Source: Hemicentrotus pulcherrimus (lineage: Eukaryota > Echinodermata > Echinoidea > Camarodonta > Strongylocentrotidae). Taken from it: a DNA stretch of 28,690 nt. The DNA lies in NCBI GenBank assembly GCA_003118195.1, contig BEXV01000303.1:173213-201902 (forward strand), in the 5' to 3' direction. The notes below the pieces were generated by a model. It was not told the origin of the DNA and searched no databases. It was given only the letters and a program-made list of their open reading frames with translations. Positions 18,555 to 28,690 of the stretch are shown here, in pieces; the stretch's first letter is position 1, and each line of letters begins with the position of its first letter. The translations under genes were made by a program, and so were the position numbers.

Positions 18555-19215
18555 TTTGATGAAATTATGAGTCCTGAATATGGCTGGTGTTTAATTAAAT
18601 GCAATAATAGATGAAGAATATGAAGAGCTCACAACGCGATGTTTGTCACTGTTAGTCTTGTATTCAGGTGCGTTTGTATGATATTATTTTATAAGTTGTG
18701 AAATGCATGACTCCACCTTTGTCTGCATTGTATCTCATCTGCCATATATTTGCCCATCTGTGAAGGCACTGGATGGATGCTATTTGCCAGTTCTAAACAT
18801 GGTTTTGCTATTTTTACGCAAATCAAGAATGTACTCCTTGCTCCCTCAACTAGTGCCTGATCGGTGATGACCATTGGTCCCCCATGATCCTCTTCGTCTT
18901 ATGTTAATTGAGAGCTGATGAGATAACCACATGTCAGTGACAATCCTTGATGGTATAATCCCTCCTAGCCAAACTATAGTACAGATGGACTTTAAGAGGG
19001 TACCGTGACTAACAACTTATGCTGCTCCAGAGAAGTTATATGCATTTGAGAAGCACTGGACAATTACCTAAAACTTACATCCTTCGTGGAAATCAGCAAC
19101 CGCATATAGGAAGATAACGTGCTATATGAATGAATATGGATGCATGGATATTATTGGCTCGATCGTAGTCATCTCTTAATGTGTCAGATCGTCTTTTGAT
19201 ATAGAATTCTGAGTT
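18555..19215. other. Upstream of MRPL22; no gene or clear promoter motif seen
   Basis: This stretch should contain the MRPL22 transcription start (minus strand). AT-rich sequence follows the start codon immediately, and I could not place a TATA box or initiator with confidence. A 61-codon open frame on the minus strand (18689-18874) has no recognisable family and no splice context. Confidence 0.4.
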
Positions 19216-19219
19216 GTTC

Positions 19220-19320
19220 ACGGGGGGAGTTGTCCTCGGGGGGGGGGGGGGGGNTGGGGGTACTTTTTCGGGGGGGGGGTAATTTTCAGAGGGGTGATTG
19301 CCCAGGGGGTAATTTTCCTA
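19220..19320. repeat. G-rich low-complexity array with GGGGTAATTTTC units
   Basis: Runs of 5-16 G alternate with short spacers, and at least three units resemble GGGGGTAATTTTC. One N (19254) sits in a G homopolymer. The plus strand could form G-quadruplexes. Homopolymer lengths are unreliable in the assembly. Confidence 0.8.
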
Positions 19321-19742
19321 GAACAATCAGAAAGAAAGAAATAAATGATAAAATAAATGAAGAAAAGACAGGAATTTAGATACAATGATTTACGATACAC
19401 AAACTTATTTCGAGTCCTCTAAAGGTATTGACTTAGTCTTGTTGCAGACTGTTCAGTGATTACGGTCTGACGGCATAAAACAGACACAAAATGAATCACA
19501 TCACATTGAGCAATGGATCGACTACACGCTGCGTTAGACATCCCCATATTGCCCAGAGTCAGCTTGATTTTTGTTATCCAAGGTGCATGATAGATATTCT
19601 GCTCAAAGAGTAATTTTAAGATAATATACACCTTACCAGACAATTTACTTTGTCCACTATGTACAATCCTACACCAGAAGTTTATCATTCTGCTTTCGAT
19701 ATATTTCTCAAGTTTATAAGCCTACCAAATTCACCAAGAAGT

Positions 19743-19976
19743 GGCAGATCTAGGGGACACAGGGGGCACGTGCCCCCCCCCTCCCCTCGGCCAAAAAAAT
19801 ATGTTAAAATCAGCCCTAAATTCGCCCCAAAAGTACTGAAAAACAAGAACGTGCCACGCCCCCGGCCCAAAAATAATGTATTAACAATTTGTATTTAAAA
19901 TGTATATAAATATATATATATATATATGTTCTCTTTCCCACCGTGTGCCCCCCTGGTAGAAAATCCTAGATCTGCC
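19743..19976. mobile_element. Short element with GGCAGATCTAGG inverted ends
   Basis: GGCAGATCTAGG at the left and CCTAGATCTGCC at the right are near-perfect inverted termini of a 234-base segment. Inside each end lies GGGGGCAC/GTGCCCCC-type sequence, extending the inverted similarity. The right part contains a (TA)n run (about 19905-19927). No coding capacity, so this is a non-autonomous DNA transposon candidate. Confidence 0.7.
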
Positions 19977-20094
19977 CCCGCCAAGTATTATACGATTTGC
20001 AGTTGTTTTGCTCACAGAAACATGCTTACAAAATTTCATGTGGATACTTTCAAGATCATTTTAGCGCTTCAAATCCCCATATTTCACTTCCATA

Positions 20095-20311
20095 GAGCAA
20101 AATACTCTCTTTTTAAAAAAATCGAGTGATCACTGACGTCACTCCTCTGGAGAGTGAAAATGTAATGAAAATAGGGGGAATATTCACTCTTTTCTTCTTA
20201 GAGAGCACTCGAAATTAAATCGATATTCACTCCTAAACAGGTGATCCCTGACGTCACTCCCAAGAAAGTGAAAACAGAGTGAAAATTCACTCTCTTTTTT
20301 TTAGAGCGAGT
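20095..20311. repeat. ~115-bp tandem repeat carrying TGACGTCA sites
   Basis: GTGATCACTGACGTCACTCC (20126) recurs as GTGATCCCTGACGTCACTCC (20241). The linked block, like TTCACTCTTTTTTTTAGAGC followed by GAG, occurs three times, near 20105, 20190 and 20295. Each main unit includes a palindromic TGACGTCA, the full CRE/ATF core. Short GAGTGAAAA and TTCACTC pieces within units are mutually complementary and could form hairpins. Confidence 0.75.
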
Positions 20312-20579
20312 AAGCAACACAAGCCAATCAAGTAATTCCAAGAGGATATCAATAGTTTAGTGCAGTTGGTAAGTTTTAGATAATTATATATACATTACTC
20401 GTCTAGCTTCATTGAGTTGCTTAAACAATTATTGTGCTTTACGAAATTAGTTGTTGTAGTTAAAAGTATTTCCAAGATAGACGAATTCATCAATAACTTC
20501 TACACTGAATATCATCATTAAATTCAAATATTGCAAAGGTGGCGTGCTAATCAATGCACAAATATTGCTGTCCTTCAGT

Positions 20580-20780
20580 CTGATTGGCTTAAAGTTTTAA
20601 GGAATGCGCAGCAAGCAGGTTACGTCGAATCGCATTCCATGGCTACGTCATAATACCAAGAAGAGAGAGTTTAGGAATCCCGCTCGCTGATTGGGCAGTA
20701 GTTTTGGAGCATGCGCAATGTCCATTTGTTGAGTTGTGACGTCGCGCGTAATTATGAACCCTGGCAACGCATCAGTCGAT
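20580..20780 (+). promoter_or_regulatory. Candidate CpG-bearing promoter with CCAAT, NRF1-like and CRE-like motifs
   Basis: Within 200 bases there are two inverted CCAAT boxes (GATTGGCT near 20581, GATTGGGC near 20689), a TACGTCA half CRE (20645), an NRF1-like GCATGCGCAA (20709) and TGACGTCGCGCG (20737). CpG density is visibly higher than in the neighbouring AT-rich DNA. It lies immediately upstream of the candidate gene start at 21069 and about 2 kb from MRPL22. Motif clustering supports a housekeeping-type promoter. Direction and transcription start are inferred. Confidence 0.5.
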
Positions 20781-21068
20781 CTATGTATATTACTCATAGA
20801 ATTACTGCATACATTTTCTGACTGCTCTTCTTATTGGAAGCTCTTCTCCGATTACTTTGAAGATTTGTAATAATTCTTTGCGTACTTTGGTTATACAAGT
20901 TTGTTTACAAGTGAGTATTGGATATTGTTTGGTTAAGCTTAAGCCAAATATAATACAAACTGCTGAAGTTCGGACAGAGTGGATATTTCTCTATTATATT
21001 GCCATTAACTATTCTCTATTTATCTCTCTCTCCCTATCTCTCTCTCTCCGGCGACATCTTTCCCTAGT

Positions 21069-21211
21069 ATGTTTACTGTACTTAATGGCCTGGGTTACTT
21101 TCAGAGATGGTTCAGAAGTCTCTTCGAGGAGGATCCTAGAAAAGTTCGTGGTTCAAACCTTCCCGATACATCCTCCTCAGCTCTCCCATCTCAGATCGTG
21201 TCTTATACCAG
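21069..21211 (+). CDS. Candidate first coding exon of an unrecognised gene
   Basis: A likely 5' non-coding exon ends at 20910 before a strong GTGAGT donor. The following 157-base intron has a long CT-rich tract and ends TTTCCCTAG at 21067. The next exon opens one base before an ATG (21069) and encodes 47 residues plus two bases to a GTACAT donor at 21212. The peptide starts MFTVLNGLGYFQRWFRSLFE, an amphipathic, basic-aromatic N-terminus, and continues with a Ser/Pro-rich stretch ending SQIVSYT. I do not recognise the family. Without splicing the frame runs on to 21302 with a hydrophobic tail (LTTLPLLFFILFASS), so a 77-residue membrane protein is the alternative. No later exon was found. Confidence 0.4.
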
Positions 21212-21978
21212 GTACATAATACTAACAACTCTTCCCCTTCTCTTCTTCATACTGTTTGCTTCATCTGTTCCTTTAAAACTTTGTATAATAGTCATAATTT
21301 AATTCTTCTTACTTTACTGTCGTCACCATTCTCCCTCTCAATATTCATACAAAAAATATAAAGGTACCGAAATATGTGTTTTCCAAAATGTTTCATTGTA
21401 GACGAGAGGCCTAAGACCTAATACACACCTCCTAAAAATAAGAAAAAAAGGAAGAAAGGTGGGCAAGCTGGGTAATTAGAAAATTGGAACAAAGTCATGC
21501 TCCTCTACCACCTCTTTCCCATTACTACCCACTTGTCTTCACGTAGACACTGTCAGTGTTATCATGCTAATATGTCTAACCATCATTACTGGCTGAAGTA
21601 TAAAATACATCACTGTGTGCACTGTTTATGACGGAATGTGTTAATTAAACGCATATTCCGGTTTCTACCTCACAAAAAGGGTGTCTGGTTTTCTGAAATT
21701 TAGTTTTCATTTGTCCCTGATCCGCCATTTTCCTTTTCCTTTTCTCACGAAGCTTTCGCATGAAAAGTTACAAGCTAAATATCGGGAGCGGGGCCCAGAT
21801 TCATTCACATATAATTATAAAGAACAAAACATAGTAAGTTCTAAGAAAACAACTCACATTAATATTACATCATTGTTATGATATTCAAAAATCCTTGAAA
21901 TTCTACTTACCGGTCAATACTAGCCACAGCGCTAAACAACATGCCTACATGGGTGCTTCTATCTACCGCTCTTATCAT

Positions 21979-22519
21979 GCCCCGATCACACCAAACTATA
22001 GTTCTCACTACGTTCTGGAAAATGTTGCCAAACGGGCTCAAACTGATTGCGAACGGAGTTGAGGAATGGTAAGAACTCGCTGGGCTTTTATAGCCCTCGA
22101 GACAGGACGGGATTACACACTCTAGGAGCGCATTCGAACGCAATAAGAACGAAATGAGGAGATGAACTGTCTCTGAACGGGGTGGTCGGGTTACAAACAA
22201 GTTGCGAACTAGTTCGAATGGGCTTGGGCGTATTGGAAACGAGGTAGAACTAGTTAATAACGGGTTTAAACTTACTACGGATTGGCTGTAAATGGCAAAT
22301 TTACCCGATCTGAACATGATATGAACTGACTGTGGACGGGGTACAGAAGAGATGGACATATTGGACATATTGGACATATTGGAGACTGTTAATAAACGAC
22401 CTACATGTAGGATCGTATTATAAACATTATTTACACATTCTATCCCGACCACAACCCGTTTTGCAATTTTCTAAGAAGCTTCCAGAAAGTATTGAGAACT
22501 ATTTTGGTGTGATAGGGGC
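21979..22519. mobile_element. ~540-bp transposon-like element with long terminal inverted repeats
   Basis: The left end (GCCCCGATCACACCAAACTA, then TAGTTCTCACTACGTTCTGG) matches the reverse complement of the right end (CCAGAAAGTATTGAGAAC… TTTGGTGTGATAGGGGC) for about 40 bases, and more loosely for some 60 (AAACGGG/CCCGTTTTG). The minus strand is open for 181 codons (21907-22452), but the peptide is Ser/Arg-rich with no transposase signature and runs past the element's end, so openness is probably incidental. Three perfect TGGACATAT units sit at 22354-22380. Confidence 0.75.
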
Positions 22520-22574
22520 TTTAGTTGAACACAAGGCAGCCCTAGAAATAACGTCAAATGGCGTTTCATACTAA

Positions 22575-23731
22575 AACGATGACTTTTATTACTCTCGGAT
22601 ACAATGAGATGTGCAGGGAAGCTTATTCTCATCATAGTTGTCAGAATAATTTGAATTTGTTCAATTCACCACAACTATACTGCAATAATCTTTATATCAT
22701 ATTACATGATAAATGACAAAAGTGTTTCAAGGAAGTATGCATCCTTGTTCCATGCACATAACAGTCATGTAAGACATGATTCAATAAGATTCATCAAACT
22801 TTCACCATTAAATACAATATACTTATAATACGTTTGATAAAAATACAATCATAATTAACAAACCAACTTACTTTAAACAGAGTCTGCCCACATGAAAAAT
22901 ATACATGTCCTTGCAGTCCTTACACAGCTTAGAATGGCTTGCCTGCCTGTTATAGCATTTACCAATGCCAGCACTAACACAAAAGAAATGCGCTCAAAGA
23001 ATTAAAGGAAATCCATAGTACTCCAAATGAGTAATAGAGATACCCAACGAAAGGAGGGAAACAATTTGTCGTTGACTGGACCACATAAATTCTAATTTAT
23101 AACATTAGCAGCACGTTGAGAGGTTTTGGGAGGTTAAACCATCCCTGTCTTTCTATTGAAATTGCCATTCATTATCACTTATATTTTTTTTCCCAGAGGC
23201 ATTGCATTTTACTGCAACAATGTTAGCATTAAACATAATAACACTATTTTCACTTTGAAGGACAATATTTGATTAACGTAGCCCTTAGAAATGCCTATCC
23301 TACACGGACTCAAGAATCATCGAGAGTCAAGCCCTCATCCTATTAAAGATACCATGATTCTGTCGAACATAAAAAAAAAAGTCATCGTGCGAAGAAACAA
23401 AGTCTATTCTTAAACTTCATAACTGGGTTCTTTTTTCAATGTATGCTTTTATGTGGCAATGTTAAAAACTCACATATTTGTGATGATGTTTATGTAAACA
23501 ATGAATATTTTTTTTACAGAAATTTGTACAGAATAAAGAGCTTCATAATTGGCACTCGATAACCCAGTTGATTTTTTTACCAGGGGTTTTAACTTGGAAC
23601 ATCTGTGTTAATAAGAGCACTTAATAATAACAAATTAAGGTAACCTTGTTAACACGCCCATATGTTTCTGGTTGACTTCAACACTGTGAAAAGGTTGGAC
23701 AATATCTTTTCAACACTTTGCCCAACATTGT
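22575..23731. other. AT-rich non-coding stretch; nothing supported
   Basis: I see no exon with splice signals, RNA gene or clear repeat in this stretch. It may be intron of the candidate gene at 21069 or intergenic. Confidence 0.4.
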
Positions 23732-23942
23732 GCCATTAGTCAAACCAATCATCTATTGGGCAATATTTTGCCCAGTGGTATAGGTAAACGTAAGTACTTC
23801 ACACGTGCATAATTATTGTTTCGTATTTTGACTAAAACTTGGGCAAAGATATGACCATTCAACTGCCCGACTATACGGTAGCCCACTTGTTGGGCAAAAT
23901 ACGAAAATATTGCCCAATAGATGGTTGGGTTGATTATTGGCA
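23732..23942. mobile_element. MITE-like element with ~45-bp inverted ends
   Basis: The left end (CATTAGTCAAACCAATCATC, then TATTGGGCAATATTTTGCCC) pairs with the right end (TATTGCCCAATAGATGGTTG, then GGTTGATTATTGGCAAAG). The word TTGGGCAAAAT or its complement also recurs inside the right half (about 23890) and just left of the element. About 210 bases, non-coding. This fits a non-autonomous inverted-repeat transposon. Confidence 0.75.
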
Positions 23943-25765
23943 AAGTGGTCTTTATACTGCTCAATAAATGCATTGCTACATTTTTACGAATTCGCCAAAG
24001 GTTCTAGCGAAAACTTTCGCAAAGTTAAAATGAAATACAGTTCAATAAAAACAGTTCAAATGAAATACGAGATACTTAAACATAAGACTGCATTTTACTG
24101 TAATCACAATTACGATCATGCTGTTCATTGAGAAATGATAACGTAGTGTTTTTTGTTTGTTTTTTTCATTTCGTGGAAGACTTGGATATGGCCCTTGAGT
24201 ATTCAGTGAAATTTTCCGATGACACCATGTACCTGCCTAACCGAATATGTTGTTTACCCTGTTGTTAAAAGAACTCGCTTATGGGGCGTTTAAAGGGATT
24301 ATGGAGAAAGAGAAGGAAAGAGATTGAAATTGGAAAGAGGCTCCCCCCCCCCCCCCCCCNTCAAGCAACAAAGTCCGGCTCGAAATACACACGAAATCGG
24401 CCAATATTGAGTTTACACACCGGACTTAGGGGGGGGGGTGCTTTCAAAGGGAGGGAAAATGCATACACGCATCCTAAAATAACACTGAGTGGGGCCCTTT
24501 TTTTTAATTTCGACAATATTGTTTTGGGGTTTGTTTTCACTGTTTCTTCACCTAAAATGAGGAATAATGAAAGAAAAGGAAGGAAAGGGGGGAAGGGAAA
24601 TCGAAGTCAGTTGTTTTGGTATTGTAGCGTATTAAATTGATTTATGATTTAATCCAACATCATTGATCCTTATGTATTTATATTTTTTTAAACAAATGAA
24701 TGATACTTCATGAAATAAACAATTGTTAACATGTTCCACGGACTCTCTGAAGAAAAGAGAACACCAGCCGGTATGGCTGAAGCAGTTTCCGTGATAAATG
24801 TGGACAAAAATAAAAGTAATGATATCGTAAATCACACATAACATAATGAACGTAGTTACAATTAATGCATTGAAGCTAATATGTATCAGGATATGTAGTC
24901 ATTCATTTCATATTGGTCTAACAGATTAATTTTCATGTCCATTTTTTTGTTTCGTTTTATTAAAATGGCATCCACTCTCGAAATGGTATTTTATACTGCC
25001 CGAAGGCCCCATGACGAGAAAATGTTGATAACAGATTATTTATATGGAATACGATCCATTGAAGCGAATTTTAAGGATATTTCCATTTTCTATAGGATGT
25101 GACCATTTTTCACGCATGGCCTAACATCATGCAGTTATATATCTCAAAAGATGGCGAAAATCTGATACTACCAATAGAAAGAGGAACCTTAAAGGACCAA
25201 ATGACGAAATTCTCTTTGGAATTACGGTGAAAATATAACAATATTGATAACAGATCCGCAATCTTTTGAGTATGTTCCCTAAATTAACATACCGACAAGG
25301 GTCTAGAAATTTTATTTCGAAGGAAGATTTCGTTCAAATTTAGCAAAAACTGCTTGTAATGATACTTTGATATGTAAGTAATGCAATCCGCTTACCTGTG
25401 GTGCACTCTTTTATCTTTTTGTTTATTTATTTATTTATTTATTTATTATAAAATAAGCTGTTAACTGTCGTGCACTTTATTAAGTAACGACTCGTTTACG
25501 ACTTTTTTCTTCAGTTACAGCGTTTGCCGATCCGGAACATCGAACGATGAAATCGCGATATCTGGAATTCTTTTGAGACAAATTTTCTTGTTGCATCAGT
25601 TTTTAGTCTGAAATTTGCTGTCTATTCTCACTCTGCTTGATCTAATCATAGATCGTATATCACATTCCTATTTCTTTCTTTAATGTGTGCGAGCTTTGTT
25701 TACTCCATCATAGATACCTGCATCTAATCATGCTAATATGCTGCCTGGTTACATACTGGTTTCGT
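23943..25765. other. Non-coding region downstream of the TLR gene
   Basis: No convincing exon was found. It contains a C-homopolymer with one N (24343-24360), a poly-G patch near 24430, and (TTTA)n at 25422-25448. Read on the minus strand, the (TTTA)n gives overlapping AATAAA words 320-345 bases past the TLR stop and is a plausible poly(A) signal for that gene. ATTGATAACAGAT-like words near 25025 and 25240 hint at a small old repeat. Confidence 0.45.
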
Positions 25766-28531
25766 TTAGGTTGGAAGAGTGTCATTTATTTGCCTGTTTG
25801 CCTTCATCAATTTCGCAAACTTGGCCCAAAAGAGAATCTGCCAGTCTCTGTTCTCTGACCACAGGAAATATGGTTTGTTCTTGCTGAGGAAAAGTCTCAT
25901 GAGATACGGCAGGTGGTTGTCGGGAATATCCTCAAGGAAAAGCAGCACTAGTTTTTCGAATCCGACCTCGTTCATGTGATCGACAGCCATGTGAAATTTG
26001 TTAATGAAGGAATGGTCACGAATGGCTGTGTTACTAACGATGAAGGCCACTTTAAAACTGTTCTCCACCAACTGGATGACAGCGTCCATGTAGAACATCC
26101 CAATGCCCAGATCCTGGTCACCGTATGCAATCCTCTGAAACTCTGGTAAAGCGTTTTCGATGCCGGGTTGGAAGACGCGCTCGACCCATTCTTCATCGTC
26201 GTCATGGTAGATGACGTTGAGGTCTTGCTGAAAATCCTGATGCTCACGGGCATCCTCGAACTCGATGAAACCAAGCACGGCTAGTTTCAAGTAAAAGAAT
26301 GTATAATTGATCTTCCAGCGATAGTAATAGGTGACTGCTATGACGAAGATAAGCCCTAAAACGATAAATGGGATGAAAGCCATGAGGATGATATTGGGGC
26401 CACAGTCATTGCTGTCGGGTCGAGAGTTGAGAAGCCGTTTGCCGATAAACCGTTGAATGGAGGTAGGAGAACAGATCGTGTTATTTGGATTCACCAAAAT
26501 GAGATTACTGGTATCTAAGTACGATATGAACCACTGAAGCTCACAAACGCAAGACAGTGGATTATTCGAGAGATCAAGCATCACCGTGGGTAGGATTGTT
26601 CCTCAATGAACAACTGATATGAGATTGTGTGGAAAGTAGACGTAAGATATTTTAGGAGTATGCTTGAAAAGATCCACTTCGAGTTCTCTAATGGCATTGT
26701 TGTCAAATAGAACTGTTCCTAGGGATTGTAATCCAAAGAAATGAGAGGCAGACAAGACTTTAATATTGTTGTGCGTAAGGTAAAGATACCTAAGAGATAC
26801 CAGGTTTTTAAATAAACCTACAGGTAGCTCGATAATTTCACATTTCTCCAGGAGAAGTCTGGTTAATGAAGTCAGATTATGAAATGTCCCTGGTATAAAA
26901 CCATTCAGACTGTTTGAGCTTAGTGATAGATACTCCAGACCGAACAATGTGTCAAGAACTGAAACGTTTCGTAGATTGTCCCAAAGTTTACTTGGTGTCA
27001 GTAAGGTCTTTCGTAGCTTCAGCGTCTTCAGAAATGTCAGACCTTTAAAGAAGACAGTAGAGGGTTTCGTATTTGATCCAGAGAGATCGAGAGTTATCAA
27101 GTGGGTGAGATTCCGGAAAGGTCGACCCCAACCACTACCAATGTTGTCAAGCGATTGCAGAGTCAGCGTTTGCAAGTTTTCTATACCCATAAAGGCATTA
27201 TTTTTTATAGTGATGATGGGATTTGAAGATATTGCCAACTCCGTCAAATTTGGAAGGCCGTAGAAGGCTGCATCGGGAATACGGAAAAATCTGTTCCTTG
27301 TAAGATCCAGAGTCTGCAGAGAAGGAATGTTCCACGTGATTCCGATTTTGTTGATTTGATTGCTTGTAAAATCCAAGACTTGAAGAGATCTCAGCCCCTG
27401 GAAAGCTGTCGTTGGAAGGTATAAGAATTTATTTTTGGATAGGATGATCTTCTGGATTCGGGTTAAGGGTTGGAATATTTCTCTTCTCACTGTAGTCAGT
27501 CGATTTGAACGCAAATCAAGAAACTCTAGGGCCGTCATGCCGGCGAAGGAATCATTCTCAATGGATTTCAACTTTCCTCTAGAAAGATCAAGCGATCTTA
27601 CATAGCCCATCCCGACAAAGGCCATCGATGGTAGAGCAAACATTTTGCTACCTGAGAGAACAAGGTTTTCCAAGGGGGGTAGATCCGCATATGGAGTGGT
27701 GTTAATAAAAGGGTAAATGGTTTCAACTTCATTTGATGATAAATCCAAATATGCTAGGGATTCCATACCGAGGAAAGGATATATGCTGAAATTTTGTATG
27801 AGGTTATTAGAGAGTGCGAGATCCTTAGTCAACCGAAGGTAGCCAAAAACACAGTTTGGTAGTGATTTCAATTTATTATAAGGCATACGAAAAAAATCAA
27901 TGCTGGTGTTTTTAAACGGTGAGAACTGGTCCGAATGGAGAGCTGTGATATTGTTCGTTGATAAGTCAATGGTTTCAACGTCTGGGCTTATAAACCCTGT
28001 AAAGTTAACCATTCGAATCTTGTTATTTCCCAATATTACGCGTTTCAAACGGGTTGGGCCACGAAGTGCCAGACTAGGAACAGAGGAGAAGAGGTTTTGG
28101 GTGAAATCTACAAGTTCCAGATCTTGGTTCTTGTGGAACAAATCGGTGGATAGTTCTACTAAGCTGTTCCGAGACAGTGAAATTTCTTGTAGCGACAGCA
28201 AGTAATCGAAGGTCTCTTCTTGGATTGAACTCAAACCGTTTTGATTCAAGTTCAGTTTCCGTAGGTGCGGGAGATGCCAAAATGAAGATCGGTTTAGATG
28301 TTGTATTTCATTGTTCGCAATGACCAGTTCGGTTACGGCATATGGAATGTCAAGAGGAATGCTCTTTAACCCCAGATAGGAGCAATCTGCGACCAATCCA
28401 TCGCTGATGTAAGACAACCGACATTGCGATGAATGTCGAGGACTAACAATAGATTCACCATCCGTGTCAGCCAATGATGCAGCACTGGCTATCAGGTGTA
28501 AAAGAACAAGCAACATCCTGGCTTCAAACAT
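25766..28531 (-). pseudogene. Toll-like receptor, single exon, interrupted by one in-frame TGA
   Basis: TLRs are membrane receptors whose LRR ectodomain senses microbial or endogenous ligands and whose TIR domain recruits MyD88-type adaptors. The first ATG is at 28531 (the codon at 28597 is GTG). It opens a signal peptide (MLLVLLHLIASAASLA), an LRRNT-like Cys pair and about 24 LRRs of the LxxLxLxxN type. An in-frame TGA follows VVH at 26603-26605. The same frame then continues with LRRCT (CVC… C… C; NNPLSCVCELQWF), a membrane segment (26324-26392; FIPFIVLGLIFVIAV) and TIR (~25799-26227; YHDDDEEWV, FLEDIP, box-3 FW), ending TAA at 25766. There are no introns and no frameshift. Readthrough length is 920 residues, normal for the family; without readthrough, 642. 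It could be a recent pseudogene, a secreted ectodomain, or an assembly or allelic error. Box 2 lacks the usual proline. Confidence 0.9.
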
Positions 28532-28690
28532 GATCAAGGTGGTGACATCAACTGTCTTCTTGAATTGTTTCCTGATTATCAATCGCCTATTTTCCACCTG
28601 TGGTAAATGAAAGGGATAAGCGATACAAAGGTAATGTATATATTATTTTCAATGATGAAAGAACCTGTGGTACATAACAAAAGCATAGGT

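Noticed and set aside
18689..18874. 61-codon minus-strand frame upstream of MRPL22
   Set aside because: No recognisable family, no splice or promoter context, and length within chance expectation.
21069..21120. Similarity of WFRSLF in the candidate exon to the ARL8 small GTPase N-terminus
   Set aside because: Only six residues match. The expected GTPase P-loop does not follow in this exon, and no downstream exon encoding it was found.
25972..28280. Open frames of 68-104 codons on both strands inside the TLR
   Set aside because: They are shadow frames of the receptor gene, whose main frame shows clear LRR and TIR motifs.

Overview
The window is animal nuclear DNA: AT-rich, intron-rich, with dispersed repeats, microsatellites and scaffold gaps. 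An intronless Toll-like receptor (TLR) gene, together with introns full of short inverted-repeat elements, points to an echinoderm, most likely a sea urchin. That assignment is inference; no species-specific marker was recognised.

Layout. (1) 1-9352, plus strand: ten coding exons of SMU1, a spliceosome-associated LisH/CTLH/WD40 protein. They cover everything except the first ~8 residues, which lie to the left of the window. (2) 9353-12030: SMU1 downstream sequence and a 272-base assembly gap flanked by poly-C. (3) 13031-18554, minus strand: MRPL22 (mitochondrial ribosomal protein uL22m) in five coding exons, convergent with SMU1. Two broken tandem copies of its last exon lie just downstream of its stop. 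(4) 18555-25765: accessory-looking sequence with several small transposon-like elements, a tandem repeat carrying TGACGTCA, a CCAAT/NRF1/CRE-like promoter candidate, and one good candidate for the start of an unrecognised plus-strand gene (21069-21211). (5) 25766-28531, minus strand: a single-exon TLR with signal peptide, about 24 leucine-rich repeats, LRRCT, membrane segment and TIR domain, interrupted by one in-frame TGA just before the LRRCT.

The genes do not form a pathway: SMU1 acts in pre-mRNA splicing, MRPL22 in mitochondrial translation, and the TLR in innate recognition. The most unusual structure is threefold. Fragments of coding exon edges are locally duplicated at SMU1 exon 7, SMU1 exon 10 and the MRPL22 last exon. 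A ~610-bp palindrome lies in MRPL22 intron 1. The TLR stop would leave only a secretable ectodomain. I found no convincing wholly new system. These observations and the unassigned gene start at 21069 are what deserve a second look.
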